Source of the DNA: DASQUK01 sp963756425
Lineage (GTDB): Bacteria; Actinomycetota; Acidimicrobiia; Acidimicrobiales; VFJN01
DNA: 64,000 nt
Direction of reading: 5' to 3'
Assembly (NCBI GenBank): GCA_963756425.1
Contig: CAVWNW010000015.1
Coordinates: 62,001-126,000, forward strand
The position numbers and the translations under genes were made by a program. Below the pieces are notes generated by a model, which ran no database searches, was not told the origin of the DNA, and worked only from the letters and a program-made list of their open reading frames with translations. Positions 61,017 through 64,000 of the stretch are shown here, piece by piece (position 1 is the first letter of the stretch; each line of letters opens with the position of its first letter).

Positions 61017-62317
61017 CCGCCGACGAGGCCGGGACCGCCACGGATCACCGCGGTCGACGGCGTATCGCCGTCACCGGCATCGGAGTCAAGACGCCGGCCG
61101 GCCAGACGGTCGACGAGCTGTGGGACACGCTGGTGGCGGCGCGCCCCGCCGCGGCGCCGATCACGCTCTACGACGCCTCCGGCCACTCGGTGCGCTTCGC
61201 CTGCGAGGTGCGCGGCTTCGACGCGGTGCCCTACGTGGGGGCCAAGGAGGTGCGCCGCACCGACCGGGCCGCCCTGCTGGCCGTCGCCGCTGCCGCTGAC
61301 GCGGTGGCCGACGCCACCGGCGTGAGCATGGAGACAACCGGCGAGCTCCTCCCGGCACCGTCGCCCGACGACCTTGGCGCCGACCCGGTCCGCTGCGCGG
61401 TCGTCGCCGGTTCCGGCATCGGTGGCATCCGCACGCTCGAGGACCAGGTCATCGGCTACGCCGAAAAGGGGCCCAGCCGCGTCGGGCCCTTCCTGGTGCC
61501 GATGATGATGCCCAACGCCGCCGCCGCACTGGTCGCCATCCGTCACGGCTTCACCGGGCCCAACCTGGCAATCGCCACCGCCTGCGCCACCGGCGCGCAC
61601 GCGATCGGCGAGGGCACCCGTCTGCTGCGCGACGGCATGGCCGACGCGGTGGTCTGCGGCGGCACCGAGGCCTGCGTGAGCCCCGTGGCCATGGCCGCGT
61701 TTGCCCGCATGGGCGCGCTGAGCAAGAACCCCGACCCGTCCGCGGCCTCACGGCCGTTCGACGACGACCGTGACGGCTTCGTGATGGGCGAGGGGGCCGC
61801 ATTCGTGGTGCTCGAGCCGTACGACCGGGCGGTCACCCGCGGCGCGCGCATCCAGGGCGAGGTCCTCGGCTACGGCCTCACCTGCGACGCACACCACATC
61901 ACCGCCCCCATCGAGGACGGCTCGGGCGCCGTGGCCGCGATCGAGATGGCGTTGGCGGACGCCGGCATCGCAGCCGGGGCCATCGGGCACATCAACGCCC
62001 ACGGCACCTCGACACCCCACAACGACGCCGCCGAGGCGGTGGCGATCGCCAAGGTGTTCGGTCCCGGCGCTGTTCCGGTCACGTCGACGAAGGGCGTCAC
62101 CGGCCACCTGATCGGGGCCGCCGGCGCGGTCGAGGCCGTCGCCGCCATGCTCGCCGCCGGGCGGGGCGTCGTCCCTCCCACCGCCAACCACCGGCACACC
62201 GACCTGCCCGTCGACGTCGTGGCCGGCGAGCCCCGCACCATCGAGGTGGCGCCCGCCCTGTCGACATCGTTCGCGTTCGGCGGTCACAACGCCGCTCTGA
62301 TCCTCGGCCCAGCGTGA
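61013..62317 (+). CDS. fabF: Beta-ketoacyl-ACP synthase II FabF
   Basis: A 434-aa condensing enzyme from the GTG at 61013. The catalytic Cys191 is in IATACATGAHAIGEG, the two His are in INAHGTSTPHNDAAE and FAFGGHNAALI, and the Lys in TSTKGVTGHLIGAAGAV. It elongates acyl-ACP with malonyl-ACP. A 20-residue insertion around METTGELLPAPSPDD lengthens the first half. It is followed by a 173-nt spacer before accD. Confidence 0.95.
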   Translation: MTADEAGTATDHRGRRRIAVTGIGVKTPAGQTVDELWDTLVAARPAAAPITLYDASGHSVRFACEVRGFDAVPYVGAKEVRRTDRAALLAVAAAADAVADATGVSMETTGELLPAPSPDDLGADPVRCAVVAGSGIGGIRTLEDQVIGYAEKGPSRVGPFLVPMMMPNAAAALVAIRHGFTGPNLAIATACATGAHAIGEGTRLLRDGMADAVVCGGTEACVSPVAMAAFARMGALSKNPDPSAASRPFDDDRDGFVMGEGAAFVVLEPYDRAVTRGARIQGEVLGYGLTCDAHHITAPIEDGSGAVAAIEMALADAGIAAGAIGHINAHGTSTPHNDAAEAVAIAKVFGPGAVPVTSTKGVTGHLIGAAGAVEAVAAMLAAGRGVVPPTANHRHTDLPVDVVAGEPRTIEVAPALSTSFAFGGHNAALILGPA

Positions 62318-62490
62318 CGGTGGTGTAGTGGGCGCTCGCGGGAGTTCCGTGGATGTATCGCCGAGTCAGATTCGTCGCTGGCAAGGCCGCAGGAGGAAGG
62401 CGCAGCCAGCGGCTGCGGCGACGACAAGGACGATGTCCAGCGGCGGATCTGGCCGGCGAGACGCACGATGACTTCCGCGAGGGCCCACTA

Positions 62491-63885
62491 GTGGCCACGG
62501 TCGTCGCCGCTCCCTCGGTGCCACCGCGCCTGCCCATCGGCCGGGGCCGCCCGGGGACAGTGGAGGCCGGCGTCGGCCACACCCCGTGGCTGCCGCTCGA
62601 CGCACCCGTCGCCTGGTTCCGGGGCGCGCCGATCCAGGCCGACACCGCGGTGATCGCCCGAACGGTGGCGATCGGCGTCGAGGCCGGTGTTCCGGTCGTC
62701 GGGGTGCTCAGCGGCGTCGGCGTCGACGCCACCGCCGGGCTGGCGTCGCTGCACGGATGGGGGGCACTGGCCCGGGCGTTGGCGGGGGCGTCCGGACTGG
62801 TGCCCGTGGTGCTCGTGGTCGACGGCCCCTGCCTCGGCGGCACCGCGCTCGTGCTGGGCCTGGCCGACGTGGTGGTCATGACCTCCGCGGCCATCGCGTT
62901 CGTCAACGGGCCCCAGGCGTCGGCCCGCATCACCGGATCGGACACCCTCGACGCGGACCTGCTCGGCGGGTCGTGGGTGCACGGCGCCCGCACCGGAGTG
63001 GCCGACCTGGTGGTCGAGGACATCGACGACGCGCTCGACGCGGTCGCCGACCTGCTCGACCACCTGCCACCCAACAACCACGAGGCACCACCGACGGTTG
63101 CCACCGGCGACCCCGCCAGCCGGGCCACCCGCGCGGCCGCCGACGCCGTCCCCGCCGACGGCCGGGCGTCGTATGACGTGCGCCGCGTGATCACCGACAT
63201 GGTGGACGACCGCGAGTTCATCGAGCTCCGGGCGCGGTTCGGCACCAGCGTCGTGACCGGACTGGCCCGGGTAGCCGGGTTTCCGGTCGGCGTCGTGGCG
63301 AACCAGCCCAGCCAGCTGGCGGGGGCCCTCGACATCGAGGGATCGGAGAAGGGCGCCCGCTTCGTCCGCTTCTGCGACGCCTTCGGACTGCCGCTCGTCA
63401 CCCTGGTCGACACGCCCGGCTTCCGTCCCGGACGGGACCAGGAGTGGCGCGGCATGATCCGCCACGGTGCCAAGCTGGCGTTCGCCTACGCCGAGGCCAC
63501 CGTGCCGCGGGTGTGCGTGGTGCTGCGCAAGGCCTACGGCGGGGCGTACATCGTCATGGACTGCAAGTCGATGGGCAACGACTGCGCGCTCGCCTGGCCG
63601 ACGGCAGAGATCGCGGTGATGGGAGCCCGGGGCGCGGTCGAGATCCTGCACCGCCGCGCGCTGAACGGGACCACCAGCGACGGGGAACGGGCGGAGCGAC
63701 GCCGCCAGCTCGAGGCCGACTACGAGGCGGTGCACCTCTCACCCGAAACTGCCCTCGAGCGGGGCTACGTCGACGAGATCATCGACCCGGCCGACACCCG
63801 CAGCGCGGTCGCGGGCGCGCTGACGTCGCTCGCCGCCAAGCGCGAGCGCCTGCGGCCCCGCCGCCACGACAACATCCCGTTGTGA
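62491..63885 (+). CDS. Acyl-CoA carboxylase carboxyltransferase (AccD/PccB-like)
   Basis: The chosen GTG at 62491 has GAGGG upstream and gives 464 aa; an in-frame ATG at 62353 would add 46 Arg-rich residues. The N-terminal half (VVLVVDGPCLGGTALVLGLA with DVVVMTSAAIAFVNGP) and the C-terminal half (GFPVGVVANQPSQLAGALDI, GLPLVTLVDTPGFRPGRDQE, KAYGGAYIVMDCKSMGND) are the two crotonase-fold carboxyltransferase domains. It would make malonyl-CoA for FAS. The biotin carrier and carboxylase partner are not in the window unless the lysine-free protein assists. The GG-A oxyanion pairs are present. Confidence 0.88.
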   Translation: MATVVAAPSVPPRLPIGRGRPGTVEAGVGHTPWLPLDAPVAWFRGAPIQADTAVIARTVAIGVEAGVPVVGVLSGVGVDATAGLASLHGWGALARALAGASGLVPVVLVVDGPCLGGTALVLGLADVVVMTSAAIAFVNGPQASARITGSDTLDADLLGGSWVHGARTGVADLVVEDIDDALDAVADLLDHLPPNNHEAPPTVATGDPASRATRAAADAVPADGRASYDVRRVITDMVDDREFIELRARFGTSVVTGLARVAGFPVGVVANQPSQLAGALDIEGSEKGARFVRFCDAFGLPLVTLVDTPGFRPGRDQEWRGMIRHGAKLAFAYAEATVPRVCVVLRKAYGGAYIVMDCKSMGNDCALAWPTAEIAVMGARGAVEILHRRALNGTTSDGERAERRRQLEADYEAVHLSPETALERGYVDEIIDPADTRSAVAGALTSLAAKRERLRPRRHDNIPL

Positions 63886-63902
63886 CCCGAGGACGGACGC
63901 CC

Positions 63903-64000
63903 ATGCTGCTCGACGGCAAGAAGCTGCTCATCACCGGCGTGCTCACCAAGGACTCGATCGCCGCTGCGGTCGCCCGCCTCGCCCAGGAGCAGGGCGCCGA
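63903..64000 (+). CDS. fabI: Enoyl-ACP reductase FabI/InhA-like, cut by the window edge
   Basis: The visible start reads MLLDGKKLLITGVLTKDSIA then AVARLAQEQGA, which is the N-terminal Rossmann strand and the atypical SDR glycine-poor NADH loop (GVLTKDSIA) of InhA/FabI enoyl reductases. It is 17 nt after the carboxyltransferase and completes the elongation cycle. Only 32 residues are visible. Confidence 0.88.
   Translation, partial: MLLDGKKLLITGVLTKDSIAAAVARLAQEQGA

Noticed and set aside
62318..62490. A further linker ORF between fabF and the carboxyltransferase
   Set aside because: The frame beginning at the fabF stop (GTGA) ends after four codons; the longer frame is simply an upstream extension of the carboxyltransferase.

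Overview
This 64-kb window is high-GC, gene-dense chromosomal DNA from an actinobacterium. The combination of a dnaK-grpE-dnaJ-hspR operon, CrgA, a Ddn-like F420-dependent nitroreductase, an HU protein with a long lysine-rich tail and a discrete type II fatty-acid-synthesis operon fits a deep-branching lineage such as Acidimicrobiia. That placement is inference from gene content; no 16S rRNA gene is present. No phage, IS element or CRISPR array was seen.

Layout. 1-3.9 kb: an exported Asp-box repeat protein (cut by the left edge), an unknown 151-aa protein, and a two-gene insert (FkbM methyltransferase, phytanoyl-CoA dioxygenase-like) followed by a truncated relic of the 151-aa gene. 3.9-19.5 kb: a surface-glycan locus with a 1462-aa GT4-GT2-GT2-sulfotransferase, a sulfotransferase/coiled-coil/GT2-like pair, a GT2, two GT4 enzymes, an anchored beta-helix protein, and a single-chain fusion of a nucleotide-sugar 4,6-dehydratase with a DegT-type aminotransferase. 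19.5-23.8 kb: the chaperone operon with a heat-shock-type promoter. 23.9-33 kb: glutamine amidotransferase, Ppx/GppA, crgA, an X-Pro-peptidase-like lipoprotein, thiolase and acyl-CoA synthetase. 33-38.4 kb: ECF sigma factor with a membrane partner, HU, a DUF3048 protein, nitroreductase, cupredoxin. 38.5-49.1 kb: a sugar dehydrogenase/PKD protein, a second ECF sigma pair, an orphan response regulator and a second small glycan group; much of this stretch is broken by single-base indels that look like sequencing errors. 49.2-56.5 kb: tRNA-Ala(UGC), VanY-type carboxypeptidase, S33 hydrolase, RF3, and a cobalamin riboswitch controlling btuF-btuC-btuD. 56.5-64 kb: a MerR-type regulator divergent from fabD / BCCP-like / mini-ORF / fabH / fabG / acpP / fabF / accD / fabI.

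The most novel signal is a set of very small ORFs that fill spacers between operon genes and overlap the next start codon by an ATGA. Two near-identical tandem copies (31 and 43 aa) lead into ppx/gppA, and a clearly related 53-aa copy bridges the BCCP-like gene and fabH. An unrelated 30-aa ORF bridges dnaJ and hspR with the same geometry. They look like translational-coupling cassettes, in one case carried on a duplicated 92-bp repeat.

Sequence quality is uneven. The sugar-dehydrogenase gene can be restored to one open frame by removing about 17 single inserted bases, so most 'pseudogenes' between 37.7 and 49.1 kb are probably intact in the organism.
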